Translations under genes and position numbers: made by a program
Part shown: in pieces, positions 45,995 to 58,040 of the stretch
Layout: each line of letters begins with the position of its first letter
How positions within the stretch are numbered: position 1 is the stretch's first letter
DNA from: Misgurnus anguillicaudatus
Taxonomy: Eukaryota > Chordata > Actinopteri > Cypriniformes > Cobitidae
DNA length: 64,000 nucleotides
Reading direction: 5' to 3'
Assembly (NCBI RefSeq): GCF_027580225.2
Contig: NC_073358.2
Location: forward strand, 48,260,001-48,324,000
The notes under the pieces: generated by a model
What the model saw: only the letters and a program-made list of their open reading frames with translations
The model's database searches: none
What the model was told of the DNA's origin: nothing

Positions 45995-46465
45995 ATCTAG
46001 AGTAGTGATGCACCGATGTATCGGCCACCGATATTTATCGGCCGATTTTTGATGAATTTGAAACCATCGGCATATCGGCAATAGCACGAGAAAGGCCGAT
46101 ACCGATTGTTTATTAATTAACTACATAAAGAAATCCATTATATGTAAAAAATGAGTTAATGTTGTTAATAAAATAAATGCTGAATAGCAAAAACCACCTT
46201 TGAAGATTGTCATGCTGTCTTATTATATTTGTTTTAATTTGTGCCTCTCTTATTATGTTGGTCAGTTGAATGTTAATTAGATCCAATCCATGTTCAGTAA
46301 AAATAATTTGATGCAGAAATAAACTAGCTAATAGACCAACTGTATAGTATTGTAAACAAGTGTTTGATATCGGTATCGGCATCGGTATTGGCCAGAAGTT
46401 GTCTGTTTAAATCGGAATCGGTATCGGCCCAAAAAAAATCATATTGGTGCATCCCTAATCTATAG
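45995..46465. repeat. Target duplication ATCTAGAG / ATCTATAG
   Basis: 45995-46002 and 46458-46465 agree at seven of eight bases around the hAT element. Confidence 0.85.
46003..46457. mobile_element. Non-autonomous hAT element (455 bp)
   Basis: TAGTGATGCACCGATGTATC and the complement of the right end, TAGGGATGCACCAATATGAT, are inverted. Repeated ATCGGCC/GGCCGATA motifs lie near both ends. The 8-bp duplication supports the boundaries. No coding capacity. Confidence 0.92.
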
Positions 46466-46499
46466 TTTTAAGTATCAACATAAAGTTGCTTATTCTGAT

Positions 46500-48420
46500 C
46501 ATGAACTGCCCACCACTTTGGCCAAGATTGCAATGACAGGCTCCGTTTTAAATAAGCTCTTTACAAACCTATGGGAAACGTCACGGAGACTATGTCTATG
46601 TTTTTTTTTTTTACAGTTTATGGGCAGACTCCATGCTTGTGTTCATGCTGCAGAAGGTACAGACGCAACCCATATGGCAAAAAAAAAAAAAAAAACTTCA
46701 AAATTTGGCCAAAAATGTGTTTTGAATATATGCTAAATTTTGTAAAAAGTAAAACTTAATTAAATCATATTTTTGGATTTGAAAATATATTTCAATATAT
46801 TAGTTTTAAATTTCATATATTAACATCAGGGGCAACAAATAAATTTTAAATTTTACAACCCATACAGCAATATTTTTTCTGGCCAAAATATACTGTAAAA
46901 AGTTGTATAAAATTTATAAGTATGTGTAAAATTATATTATTATGTGTAAAGTATATTTTTGCAGTTGAAAATATATTTAATTTTAACCTTTTCAAACGTG
47001 TTTACAGGTTTTGCAACATAAAAAGTTTTTCTTTCAATGCGATGTGAATATAGACGGTTTCAGCAGTAACAACATAAACAAGCGGCTGTCGCGGTCCGCA
47101 GTAACTTCCGGTAAACTCCGCTAATAATAAATAACAAAGTACTTTAAACGTAGTTTATTTATATAACAAGCAAAACAACAACACATAGATTACCTAGGAA
47201 ACCAAAACATTTGTTATTTTTGACAAGGCATTTGTTCAAGAGATCAGTTTAGCAACTAGTTAGACCATTAAAAAAAAGAAACCTGAAGTAAGGTTCGGAT
47301 CCAGACGTGCATCACGTGCGTCCGATGAAACCGATGCCACCAAAATTCTCTGGCCAATTTTTTTTTAAATATATGCAAAATTTTGTAGAAAGTGAAGCCT
47401 AATTAATCATATTTTTGGATTTGAAAATATATTTAGTTTTAACCTGCATATATTAACATCAGGGGCAACAAATACATTTCTAATTTTACAACCCATATGG
47501 CAAAAAAAAAAATTCTTCCAATGCGACGTGAATATAAATACTTTAAAATATATTTATTTTTAAAATATATTTCAAAATATAAAAAAATATATTGGTGAAA
47601 ACTCAATTTTGTAAACTTCAAAATATTTTTCAGCAAATATATGTTTCGGACATTTTTTGTACATTTTATTTTTTTATAATATATTTTAAATTATAATAGG
47701 ATATATTTTTTCGAGCCCCTAAGGTGACACGCGAAACTAAACTTTATTTAAGTTTTGCTCCATGTCCCCTTAGGGGCATCGTAATTTTTGTAATGTGCCA
47801 AAAATGTGTTTTAAATATATGCTAAATTTTGTAGAAAGTAAAGCCTAATTAAATCATATTTTTGGATTTGAAAATATATTTAGTTTTAACCTGCATATAT
47901 TAACATCAGGGGCAACAAATACATTTCTAATTTTACAACCCATAAGCCAAAAATAGCTTTTCCTGGCCAAAATATAAAAGTTATATAAAACGTATAATGT
48001 GTAAAATTCTAAGTATATTTTTGCAGTTGAAAATATTTTTAATTTTAACCTTTTCAAATAAAAAGATTTTCTTCCAATGCGATGTGAATATAAATGGTTT
48101 AACATATATTTATTTTTAAAAATATACAAAAAATATATTGGTGAAAATACATTTTTGTAAACATATTTCCAAATATTTTTCAGCACATATATGTTTTGGC
48201 CATTTTTTGTATAACTTTTAATATTTTAAATTATATTAGAATATTTTTTGCCGCATGGATTAAATGATTATAGACAACAACAAGGTTTATGGGCATGCTC
48301 CAAGTCTTCTTCTCCGTTTTAGCATATCTCTGTGGCAGAATTACAGCGCCACATACTGGTCTGGCATGTATAGTACATTGATTTGATCTGTACGCAGATA
48401 TTTCTAGAGACAATGGCGCG
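46500..48420 (+). repeat. Three tandem-ordered copies of an AT-rich segment
   Basis: Copies begin at about 46706, 47352 and 47797. All share TGCTAAATTTTGTA-like, ATCATATTTTTGGATTTGAA, TATTAACATCAGGGGCAACA and TTCCAATGCGA(T/C)GTGAATAT. Copy 2 has a deletion. Flanks differ, with GCAGTAACTTCCGGTAAAC between copies 1 and 2. A small hairpin with GCCCCTAAGG / CCTTAGGGGC (about 47717-47779) lies between copies 2 and 3. Outer flanks carry GTTTATGGGCAGACTCC (46617) and GTTTATGGGCATGCTCC (48286). No protein is encoded. Confidence 0.75.
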
Positions 48421-49572
48421 TTTACAGACTTTTTTAGAACATGGAATCAAGACGATTGGATAGGAAAAGCTCTGGCTTCATGTGAATGTGGCCATACTCC
48501 AGTGAAACAATAAAACACAAAATTAATTAACAGATTTGTCAGATTATAACTGATTAAACCCTTTCATTTCTAAGAGTGTAAGACACTAACCTGGCATACT
48601 TTAGTAAATCCAGTGCTTGGTTCACCGTCTTATAAGCATGCATGGCTTCAATTTCAGATCTACTACCTTAACTGATCTATCAGACTGAATGGATTTGTGG
48701 GCGATATGCGAGGTAAAACTGACCCCAGTTACACCCTGACTGTAAAACTTCAGAATATCTGTGTAGTATCTGTGTAGTATCATCACAATAATGGTCATGG
48801 GTGATTATGGCTGCCATCCACAATGGCTCCTCTTTTGCTTCTCCTAACAGCTTTTTGCCAGTAGCAAAACAGTGGAAGTGTAGATAAAATCCATAAGCTC
48901 TCTTCAGATCATATCTCAAAATGTGTCAGAGCTGTGATGTGTGAGATTTCATCGCTGCATGTAATTGCACTAAGATGTTGTGTGCGTGCAAATGTCTGTA
49001 AGGTCTGCGGGGGAGACGGGGTGGGGGGTTTGTCAGATTGGTGCTGTGTTTGAATATAAATTAACTTTTCTAAACCTGATGAGAGATTAGAAACACACAC
49101 GGACAGACAGACAGGTGTGAGAAAGCCTCAGCATGCATGTTCGCCAGAGAGACAGAATACGTGGGATCAGTTTCACTCGCTCTTGCAACATTCGCTTCCG
49201 TTTCACACCTCACAGGAGCATCTTTATCGCAGTGAAAACTGCCAGGCAACCTAAACATATTTACACACACACGTACAGTGCAGGACCCTTCCTGATTTTT
49301 TATTTCTTTGCACATTTGTCTTTTGCATTTTAATGTTTTATCATTATCTCATTTTTGACGGATTTGACGTTTAGTGGCTTTGGCTTCTGAGCTCTTTATA
49401 TTCATACAGGTAGGGTTGTGTTATTTAGCATTGAATGCATTGAAGTAACACTGAGCTATACCTTTTGGCAGCATTTATTATTTTTTGTTTATGTTGGTCA
49501 ATGTTAATACAATTGTTCATGTTAGTTAATTGTGAATTAACTAATATTAACAGTTACAACGTTTTATTTAAA
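48421..49572. other. No gene recognised
   Basis: Single-copy sequence with moderate composition at 48650-49320; no exon could be defended. Confidence 0.45.
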
Positions 49573-49680
49573 GGGACAGTAAGTAGGATTTACCCCCATC
49601 TAGTGGTGAAATTGTATTCAAACAAACAGTGCTCTCCAGCGCCTCGCTTTTCCAAATGCGTGTTGCAACTACGATAGCCG
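49573..49680 (+). repeat. Fragment related to TTAA element M
   Basis: TTTAAAGGGACAGTAAGTAG with CATCTAGTGGTGAAATTG parallels 27340-27400 (GGTACAGTATGTACA, TATCTAGTGGTGATATTG). The remainder is missing. Confidence 0.55.
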
Positions 49681-49868
49681 TTATGTACTCACTGATTTTC
49701 TTGTCCGTTTCAGCTGGTTCACGTGTTCTGAACGAAAACGCGTTGCGTTAGGCTAGTGCTCGTTCAATCTAAATGAAGAGAAGAAATTCTAAGCTTACAA
49801 AGAAAAGTCAGATCATTGGCAGAGGTAATTTGACACCAATGAGGACATATTTATGAATAAAGACATTA

Positions 49869-50628
49869 GCCTCTTTCACACAGTAATTCTGGTAAATTAC
49901 CATTAATTTACCAGAATGAATTTACCAGTGAATACAAAGATGTGCTGTTGACACATGCAGTGTCGTTCCGTCTTTTTACCAGTAAGACATTATTCACACA
50001 TCAGTATCAAAATACCGGTAAACTCTGAGAGAAAGAGGAATTTACCTGTGGCACGAGGCCTGCGAGCTCAATTTTGTATTTGTAAACAATGGCGGGTTAT
50101 GCCTTAATATCCACGGTCTGTATTTTGTTGTTTTCACATCTGTGGCAAACGGTCGTGAAGTTGCTTGTGACCAAACAAATTGCGTGAGGCGGCGTCAACC
50201 TGTGTTTGCACATTATGCTTCACAGAGGACGTACTAAAGACGTCGGCAATATGGCAAATAGACGGTAAGCTGTTTTAAACAATTTGGGAGAAGAAATGTG
50301 GATGTTAACTTCAGGTGTGCTCGACTTTTAAGCAGCTTGTGTGTGGAAACGTCCGTAAACAGTTCGGGGGTAAACGCGTCACCTGTATAAAAAACGTTCT
50401 GATTGGCCCGATCTGTCAGCACGGCCTGACGTCGTCCGTTCTAAATGCTGGTAATCCTATATTTTTCGTTCACACATAGTGCTTACCGGTAAATTACTGG
50501 TAATCTTACAACCTGTCTTACTGGTAAATTGGGAGCACTGATTTACTGGAAGGGTTCTGTTCACACATGACATGTTAACAGCAATTTACCAGTAAATTAC
50601 CAGTAAATATTGTATGTGTGAAAGGGAC
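49869..50628. mobile_element. DNA transposon with CTCTTTCACACA ends, probably Harbinger-like (760 bp)
   Basis: The left end GCCTCTTTCACACAGTAATT and right end ATGTGTGAAAGGGAC are inverted. Flanking sub-terminal arrays of TTTACCAG / CTGGTAAAT occur at both ends. TTA precedes the left end, but the right flank is TAT, so the target duplication is not clean. The interior (50040-50440) is GC-richer and single-copy here. Confidence 0.75.
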
Positions 50629-50825
50629 TATTGATTTTTTACTAATAAAATACTTAAAAAACTAATGTATTAGTAAATGCTAAAATTAACACAAACTAAA
50701 ATAAATAAATGCTGTAGAAATATTGTTTACTGTTAGTTTTATTTTAACTAATGCATATTATAATAATTAATAAATGCAATACACTAACATATGTTAGTAT
50801 TAGACAACAACTGCTCTCTCTCTCT

Positions 50826-51725
50826 GGGTGATTCTCACGAAAACTTGGTTTGAAAAATGTCAAGCATGAAAATGTAAAAATTGCTTAAATTTAAATTTTT
50901 TCCCACCAGACATTGAAAAACAAAGTCTGGAGTAAATGGGAACATTAATTTAAAAACTTTTACATATCATTTAACACTTTTTGTAACAATTTAAAAAATT
51001 AGTCCTAAAAAATCTCATTACAGCAACAGTCAGAAAACATCAACACTGACATATTTTCAAAATGACATGACAAACCTGAAAGAACATAATTTGGAGATTC
51101 TGCACATGCATTTAAAATCAAAGTATTATGCTTCTATTAATTAAATTAACATTTAATAAGCATCTGTTGTGGTAATGATAATCAAAATGTCGTGTAAGAA
51201 TTCTTACAAGACAATGTTTCCAATTAATGATCTTACTTGGTAGCCATCTTGAAGTAACTGGTCCATGTCCTTGGTCACTCAAAATCAAACTTTATTAAAA
51301 TTCTGTATGTGTGCTTAAACTGTTCTCAAAAAGTGTTGCGGAGGATGAGAACATCAGGCATGGACACATAATTTTCCTAATTTTTCTTCATTATTATTAT
51401 ATATGAATATTCAGTAAATATTTTTTCTGTCATCTAAAGTAGTCTAGCAAAACATCCATTTATTTTTTTTCTTAATATTTTTGTGTTTATTTGATTAAAT
51501 TACTACATAACGCATGTTCAAACACAGCCGGACACATTGCGGTAATGAGAATTTCAGCAGAAAATGAGATAAAATTTTCAATTATAAATTCTTATGTTGA
51601 AATCACACATTGTGCAAGGTAGAACACAGTATTGTGTTAATTCTGATGCTTTTAATGTTACTATATTACACATTTTAAAGCTAAAATCATTAGTGCCGTG
51701 GTGTTTCAATGGTTTCGTGAGAATC

Positions 51726-51729
<4 letters not shown>
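50826..51729. mobile_element. DNA transposon L, copy 2, inserted in a (CT)n tract
   Basis: GGGTGATTCTCACGAAAACT at left and TTTCGTGAGAATCACCC at right are inverted. It shares internal TTGCGGTAATGAGAAT-type motifs with 27165-28224. Both flanks are CT repeats (50813-50825 and 51730-51758), so the element split a microsatellite. Confidence 0.88.

Positions 51730-51758
<29 letters not shown>
51730..51758. repeat. (CT)n microsatellite, right part
   Basis: Continues the CTCTCTCT at 50813-50825 on the other side of element L. Confidence 0.95.
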
Positions 51759-51761
<3 letters not shown>

Positions 51762-52195
51762 ATTAGTCCATCTTGCTATAGATCCACTAGAGATCCACGA
51801 CTCTTCTATCTCCTGCTGCTCGGCACAGTCCTGCTGCTTCAACCCAGAGAAAAATTACCCACGCTGCACCTGCACGCTCATGTAGCACATATTTTTCTCT
51901 AACTAATATAAACCTGAAAAGGCATTAACAGGCCATTTTACTTCCATAGTATAAGTGAAACAGGACATTCAGAAGGAAAAATATAAGACAGGGCTTCATT
52001 TTATTTTTACTGGGATTTAACTTGACATTGAAAAGTTGGCATTACATACCACCTGCATGCTATAGGGGGTCTTTAAACTCAAGGGTAAAATTCAATACCC
52101 TTGATGTATTCAAGTGTTAAAGCTTTTTCTAAAGATCTATCATTATTTGCACTTATGGCTTAACATGTATCACAATAACATTAACCAACATTAAA
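51759..52195. other. No gene recognised
   Basis: Single-copy sequence. Confidence 0.45.
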
Positions 52196-52335
52196 TGTGA
52201 CCTTGGACCACCAAACCAGCACTGGTATATTGGTAGCAATAGCCAACAAAACATAGTATGGGTTTTTATCATTAGGAAATTAAGTAAAGATCATGTTCCA
52301 TAAAGATATTTTGTAAATTTCCTACCATAAATAAA

Positions 52336-53057
52336 CAGGGTTCCCACACCTTGTCTAACTTCAAATTCAAGGACCTTTCAAGGACTTTCCAGGTCCAATA
52401 TCCTCAAATTCAAGGACCAAATGTGGGGACACATTTTAAGTGAGAGCAAGATTACATTGTGTTACCTTTTAAGATACATTGTTACAGTTCCCTTTTGAGG
52501 GAACTTGCGCTGCGTCACTGCGGTGACACTTTGGGGACACCTCCAGTGGTAAATGTGTCTGAATGTATATCAAATTCAACCAATGATGAGGCTTAATGAC
52601 AAAGACAGGGCGACGCAGGAGCCAGGAAGTATATCGCTATCTGAAATATTGCCAAAGACGGCGTTACAGGGACTCAAGAAGTATGGCAAGGGAGACGCAG
52701 CGTCTCGTTCCCTTCTCAGGGAACAACAGTTTGATTCCTAACCGGAGACGTTTTACTGTGTCAAACACAACTATGCAAAAAAGCATTTTGGTATGAATCA
52801 ACATTCGCATACAGAAGATATAAGCATTTAAAGCAAACAGTTTAGCATGTGCGCTTAAGAAATCAAGAATTTTTATGATATTATCCTACACTATAATAAT
52901 ATGGATTTTTTCCAGAAAACTTCTTGCATAAAATAGATTCAAGCACTTTCAATGACCTGTATCTATGCATGTATATTTTCAAAAACTTCCCAGGGCCTTG
53001 AACCCTCCCCCCAGATTCACAAACTTTCAAGGATTTCAAGGACATGTGGGAACCCTG
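52336..53057. mobile_element. hAT-type element K, copy 2 (722 bp, complete)
   Basis: The ends CAGGGTTCCCACACCTTG and ACATGTGGGAACCCTG are inverted. Sub-terminal TTTCAAGGACTTTCCAGG and TTTCAAGGATTTCAAGG follow. It carries the nested hairpin element 52481-52744. The 8-bp flanks do not match clearly. Confidence 0.88.
52481..52744 (+). repeat. Nested element inside K, copy 2
   Basis: GTTCCCTTTTGAGGGAAC start, GACGCAGCGTCTCGTTCCC and CTCAGGGAACAACAG end, collinear with 20707-20969 and 59055-59310. Confidence 0.8.
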
Positions 53058-53110
53058 AATGTATATTTTAAAAAATTATCAGTAGTAATACATGTATTTA
53101 CTATGGTTAC

Positions 53111-54247
53111 TATAGAAAACCATGGTTTTGCTAATAGTAACCAATAACCATGGTCACTACACTTTTACCTAAAAAAAACATGGTAAATTTTAAGTAAGGG
53201 GTCCAAGGTCATAAATGACCATATCATCTATTGACAATATTTTAGAAAGACTGTAATTACCTACCATAATAAAACAAAGCCTAAATAGCTAGTTTTAACA
53301 TTATTTCAGGCATGTAAGTGAAAAACACTTGAAAAGGGAAATCACTGCTTATAAAAGATAGCACATATGATTTAATCATGATATACATGTTCATTTTAAA
53401 TAGTGCGAACTGCTACTTTAGCAACTATTTTAACTGTATGGATAAAAAATTAATAAGCACAGTGTGTTCAACATGTAATACATTGTTGAAGCAAAAAGTC
53501 TAACATTACAAGGCAGAGATATATACTGAACTTGTGTTTATCATTTTCAGCATGTTCATGTTTCAGTGCAAATCTGGGTCAAGCGCACGTTTTTCTCCAG
53601 TGACGCTTTGCAATCAATGGCTTTGATTCTGTAAAACGCTGATATAAAGCGATACGAGTGAATGCAAATATTAAACCTCTAACTTACCAACTCAAAACAA
53701 TTATTACATAATTCATATGATCAGCTGCGGAGGGAAAGTTATCTGTAGGATATTGCATTGCGTGGGAAGCGGGTCATTTATGTGTGAATGGAAATCCATA
53801 GGGAATAGCGTGGACACTAGGGGGCAAACTTGAGCTTCAAGCACACAATTACAAAACAACAGTAAAGAAATAAAGAAGCCACTTATAGGACATCTCTCTC
53901 ACATCATCTCCTATTCACTCTTGTCAGTGCTTTTGTGGTCTTAACATCATAATATACATAATCTGTTGTCATCTTCACATTAGGCATCTCTGTGTTTCTT
54001 TTAGCTGTACAGATGCGACAAAGATTTCCTCAGATTTCTCTTCTTTTACATTATCAATACATCATGACTGAAGTTGAAATGAAAGCTCTGTCTGGGCAAT
54101 GCCTGATGTCATTTACATGTACCGCAGATGGGCCAGCTCAGAGATCAGGAGGAAAACCTTTATAGACGTTGATTGCGTTTGATATTTATTTAAAGAGACA
54201 GTTCCCCCCACCCAAAAAGAAAAAAAGTGTGAATATTCATAGCAAAT
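53111..54247. other. No gene recognised
   Basis: 53098-53162 has an inverted repeat of AACCATGGTT-type strings. The rest is single-copy. A TGTAAAACGC / GCGATACGAGTG patch near 53630 is unremarkable. Confidence 0.4.
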
Positions 54248-54417
54248 TGACCAAGACCAAGACAGGCTGAGACCGAGACAAGACCAAGACTTTAAAGGGT
54301 CGAGACCTAGTCAAGACCAAGACAGATAGAGACCAAGTCAAGACCAAGACCAGTGCAAATTACTGCATTAGAACACTTATGATAAAATGTGGAATATGAA
54401 TATGATTAGGCACTTAT

Positions 54418-54453
<36 letters not shown>

Positions 54454-54455
54454 CA

Positions 54456-54528
<73 letters not shown>

Positions 54529-54970
54529 CATCAGTAAAGTTGATAAAATAATCAAAGACATTGCAGATTTGTGGGAATTTATCTTCGTCTATAAGCAAAT
54601 AAAAGTAAACAAACACTAAAGAGCTGAAATCAACTTAACCATTTATTCTGAACTGTCTTTTCATGGCTTCCCACACAACACAATGCAGGTGTTTTTAGTA
54701 ATAAAATTGGAAAAATTGTCATTGGGAGAAACTTAAACAATGCTTAAACAATGCCAAACCTGAATAAACTGCATAAAATTAATGATAAAAAATAAATTTG
54801 TGATGTGCCATCAGTTGTGGTCTTGGCTGGTCTTGAAATAAAATTCCGAGTCCTCTTTGTTCGAGACCGAGACTAGACCGAGTAAAAATGCGGTCGATTT
54901 TGAGACGAGACCAAGACCATTAAAAAGTGGTCTTGAGACCGTTCTCGAGACCGGTGAACTACAACACTAC
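54248..54970. mobile_element. hAT-type element rich in GAGACCAAGACC, with a (GT)n inside
   Basis: The left part repeats AGACCAAGACAGG-type units (54250-54350). The right part repeats GAGACCGAGAC/GGTCTTGAGACC and ends GGTGAACTACAACACTAC, the complement of a GTAGTGTTGTAGTTC hAT end common in fish. The left terminus is missing. No target duplication can be read. Confidence 0.65.
54422..54524. repeat. (GT)n microsatellite, about 103 bp
   Basis: Near-uninterrupted GT with one GCGTGCATGC interruption at about 54449-54458. Confidence 0.97.
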
Positions 54971-55036
54971 CAATCAGTATCCAGGACTGGAACAACCCGT
55001 TTTATAATACAAACTATTACATGTTAATGACCTTAA

Positions 55037-55951
55037 AGGATTAGTCAATTTTCTTAAAAGAAAAATCCAGATAATTTACTCACCACCATGTCATCCAAAA
55101 TGTTGATGTCTTTCTTTGTTCAGTCCAGAAGAAATTATGTTTTTTGAGGAAAACATTGCAGGATTTTTCTAATTTTAATGGACTTTATTAGAGCCCAACA
55201 CTTAATACTTAACTCAACACTTAACAGTTTTTTTCAACGGAGTTTCAAAGGACTATAAACGATCCCAAACGAGGCATAAGGGTCTTATCTAGCAAAACGA
55301 TTGTCATTTTTGACAATAAAATAACAAATATACACTTTTAAAGCACAACTTCTCGTCATGTAGATCCGGTCCTGAGAGCGTCAGCGCGACCCCACACAAT
55401 ACGTCATGACGTCAAGAGGTCACAGAGGACGAACGTGAAACTCCGCCCCAGTGTTTACAAGCGTCTTGAAAGAGGACCGTTCCTACGTTGTTGTATGTCA
55501 ACTGATACTAATTAATGTCTTTGTGTCAGTTTATTGTGTGCAATGGTCCGCAAATGTGCGTTTTATATATTTAACACGTGACCTCCCTATGTCACTACGC
55601 ATTTACGTTAGGTCGCGCTGGACCGGACCTAGACGAAAAGTTGTGGTTTAAAAGTGAATTTTTTTTTTTTCTTGTCGGGGATGGCAATCGTTTTGCTAGA
55701 TAGGACCCTTGTGCCTCGTTTGGGATCGTTTATAGACCTTTGAAACTCCGTTGAAAAAAACTGTTAAGTGTTGAGTTAAATGTTAAGTGTTGGGCTCTAT
55801 TAAAGTCCATTAAAATGAGAAAAATCCTGCAATGTTTTCCTCAAAAAACATAATTTCTTCTGGACTGAACAAAGAAAGACATCAACATTTTGGATGACAT
55901 GGTGGTGAGTAAATTATCTGGATTTTTCTTTTAAGAAAATTGAATATTTCT
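55037..55951. mobile_element. Palindromic TTAA-target element Q, copy 2 (915 bp, intact)
   Basis: TTAA at 55033-55036 and 55952-55955. Arms of about 350 bp pair, for example CTCACCACCATGTCATCC with GGATGACATGGTGGTGAG. The loop lies at about 55395-55580. Same family as 29233-31699. CACTTAATACTTAACTCAAC is a local direct-repeat feature in both arms. Confidence 0.93.
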
Positions 55952-55955
55952 TTAA

Positions 55956-56378
55956 ACATGTAGTAGATTATGCTTAGTTTTGAAAATTGCTAGCAGGATA
56001 ATTAAATGTGTTGTGATGCTGGTTTAGTCAAGATGGTTAGCCTGTCCTGACCGGTATGATCATGCTGTTTAACTGCAGAGAAATTTTAACTTTAAAGTAA
56101 ACACACCTAATTAAATCCCATCAGACTGCAGATTCATTAAACTCGCTGAGCATGAGTTGCCCATATGAGAGAACATCAGCTATAAATTAATGACTCAGAA
56201 GATTAAGAAATCTGCTCACACCCTAAACAAAACACAACATAACGATAAAGTACACGATTAGTTAATAAATGCATTACTTAGGTAATGACATAAAATAAGC
56301 AATATATTTTACAGCATTAATTAATCATTTTTAATGTTCGTTAATACAAATGCTACACTCGAAATGGCTGGATTTTGG
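55956..56378. other. No gene recognised
   Basis: AT-rich single-copy sequence. Confidence 0.45.
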
Positions 56379-56523
56379 TTAACCCATGCTGGGTAAATAT
56401 TGGACGAAACACATTCTGGGTTAAAATTACCCAATGTTGGGTTGTTGTTATGCAACCATGGGTTATAATAACCGAGTTGCCCCAGTGGTTTGTTCTGTCC
56501 AATATTTATCCAGCATGGGTTAA
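56379..56523. mobile_element. Small palindromic MITE (145 bp)
   Basis: TTAACCCATGCTGGGTAAAT and ATTTATCCAGCATGGGTTAA are near-perfect complements. Inner TATTGGAC/GTCCAATA and the ACCCAATGTTGGGT palindrome follow. TTAA is part of both ends, so a TTAA target is possible. Confidence 0.8.
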
Positions 56524-57254
56524 AAATTAGTGTACAGTTTATTGTTTAAGTTACTTTATTGTGCATGCACCAAACTTTTGACTTTAAAAATAAATAAAAA
56601 AAGTGAAAATTAACATAAAAAATATTGACATTGATAAATACCTACCGTACTGTAGAAGTATTGTTAACTCTTGTTAACAACAAATTGAGACTTTATCTAA
56701 AAACAACATTAATACCAGATGCTTTAAACAAAAAAAATGAGTTGTCCTTGTTTATGAATAAAAAAGACATTGGGCTTAATGTTTTTACTGGTTCTGTCTT
56801 TAGTAAGGTAAAACAAGCAAATAAAGTGGAAGCTATCCTGAAAATTTAACCTTGCAAGATAAAAGTTACTCAAAATCTGAAATATGTAATGACACAGTTT
56901 GGAGCTTTTTCACAGGGTTATGTTATTAATAAATAGCAAGTAAATTAAAAATATTTATTTTATAAACAGCAGTGTTTGAACAAATTAAAATCTCAATTAG
57001 CATAACATCATTAAACTTAATTTACCTAAATTAACTTAAAACTACCAACCAATTTAAAAAAATGTAGTAAAAACATTCACAAAAACAGTAATGAATGACA
57101 GCATATATCTGAATATTTTGTTATTACAGTAAAACTGTAAATGGTTTATCTAAATGCAGCCTCGGTAACAAACTAATCCATTTGCTAAAATTAATCTAAC
57201 TTCCAAGCGAGAGACTCGAGGGGGAGTATTTCCTCAGCTCGCTCGGCCATCAAG
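56524..57254. other. No gene recognised
   Basis: AT-rich. The 57190-57250 patch (GAGACTCGAGGGGGAG) is single-copy. Confidence 0.45.
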
Positions 57255-57811
57255 CTGACTGTTAGGGCTGTCACAATGATTAAAAATAATTGTTTGACCT
57301 CATTGCGATGATTTCAGATCACCGCAATGATTGCATTTCTCTCTGAAAAACACAAGGGGGAGCTGCAGCGCCTGTATAAACGAGACCGTATCTAATGGTG
57401 CTCCTTGACTGACAGTGTAACAAGATACATTGCAATGCCATTTAATACAATGGTAAAACAGCATTTCAAGAAATGCTGCAAAACTTTGATAAGCATTATG
57501 AATTGTCAAGTAAAACATACATTTCCAAAACAGCAATTACAAATTTAGGGATTTTTTTTCAGTTTTTGAAAGATATATTCATGAAATAATTACTTTTAAA
57601 TATGTGTTATGTGTATTAATATTTACTGCCAGGTAAACCTTGCAAAATATTTAATTTAAATAATCACAACAATGTGTGAAAATTATTTCATGAATAAACA
57701 AAAAAAATCTATGAGAATTAAACGTCAAGGCAATAAAACAGGCAATTAATCGTCACAATTTATTAGGCAATTAACCATCAGCCAGATTTCCGTGACAGCC
57801 CTACTGACTGC
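57255..57811. repeat. Target duplication CTGACTGT / CTGACTGC
   Basis: 57255-57262 and 57804-57811 agree at seven of eight bases around the hAT element. Confidence 0.88.
57263..57803. mobile_element. Non-autonomous hAT element (541 bp)
   Basis: TAGGGCTGTCACAATGATTA and the complement of the right end, TAGGGCTGTCACGGAAATCT, share 12 terminal bases. The 8-bp duplication confirms the insertion. AATTAATCGTCACAA lies near the right end. No transposase. Confidence 0.92.
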
Positions 57812-57960
57812 GCAATAGAAAGTGACTTAAAAAAAAAAAATCAGCGAAGTAATGTTATGTTATGCAAAAAAGGATGCATGCTGCTGGACTCTAAAAAAAG
57901 GTATAAAAATAATCTAGGTCACATAAAAAAACTTAAGGTTCAATAAAAGGCCAAAGAACT

Positions 57961-58040
57961 TGAACTCCTTTAAAAATGAAAAAAATAAATAAAATAAAAT
58001 AATAATAATAATAAAAATAAATAATAATAATAAAATAAAC
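57961..58040. repeat. (AAAT/AAT)n low-complexity tract
   Basis: Runs of AATAAAATAA and AATAATAATAAT. Confidence 0.9.

Larger units (their letters stand above)
52196..53110 (-). repeat. Element N fragment, split by hAT element K
   Basis: TGTGACCTTGGACCACCAAA at 52196, TAGCAATAGCCAACA and AAAGATCATGTTCCATAAAG match element N in the 43.5-44.2 kb arm. The match resumes after K with ATTATCAGTAGTAATACATG. Confidence 0.7.

Noticed and set aside
54377..54619. Frames rich in HTHTHT or VCVCVC
   Set aside because: Translation of the (GT)n microsatellite.
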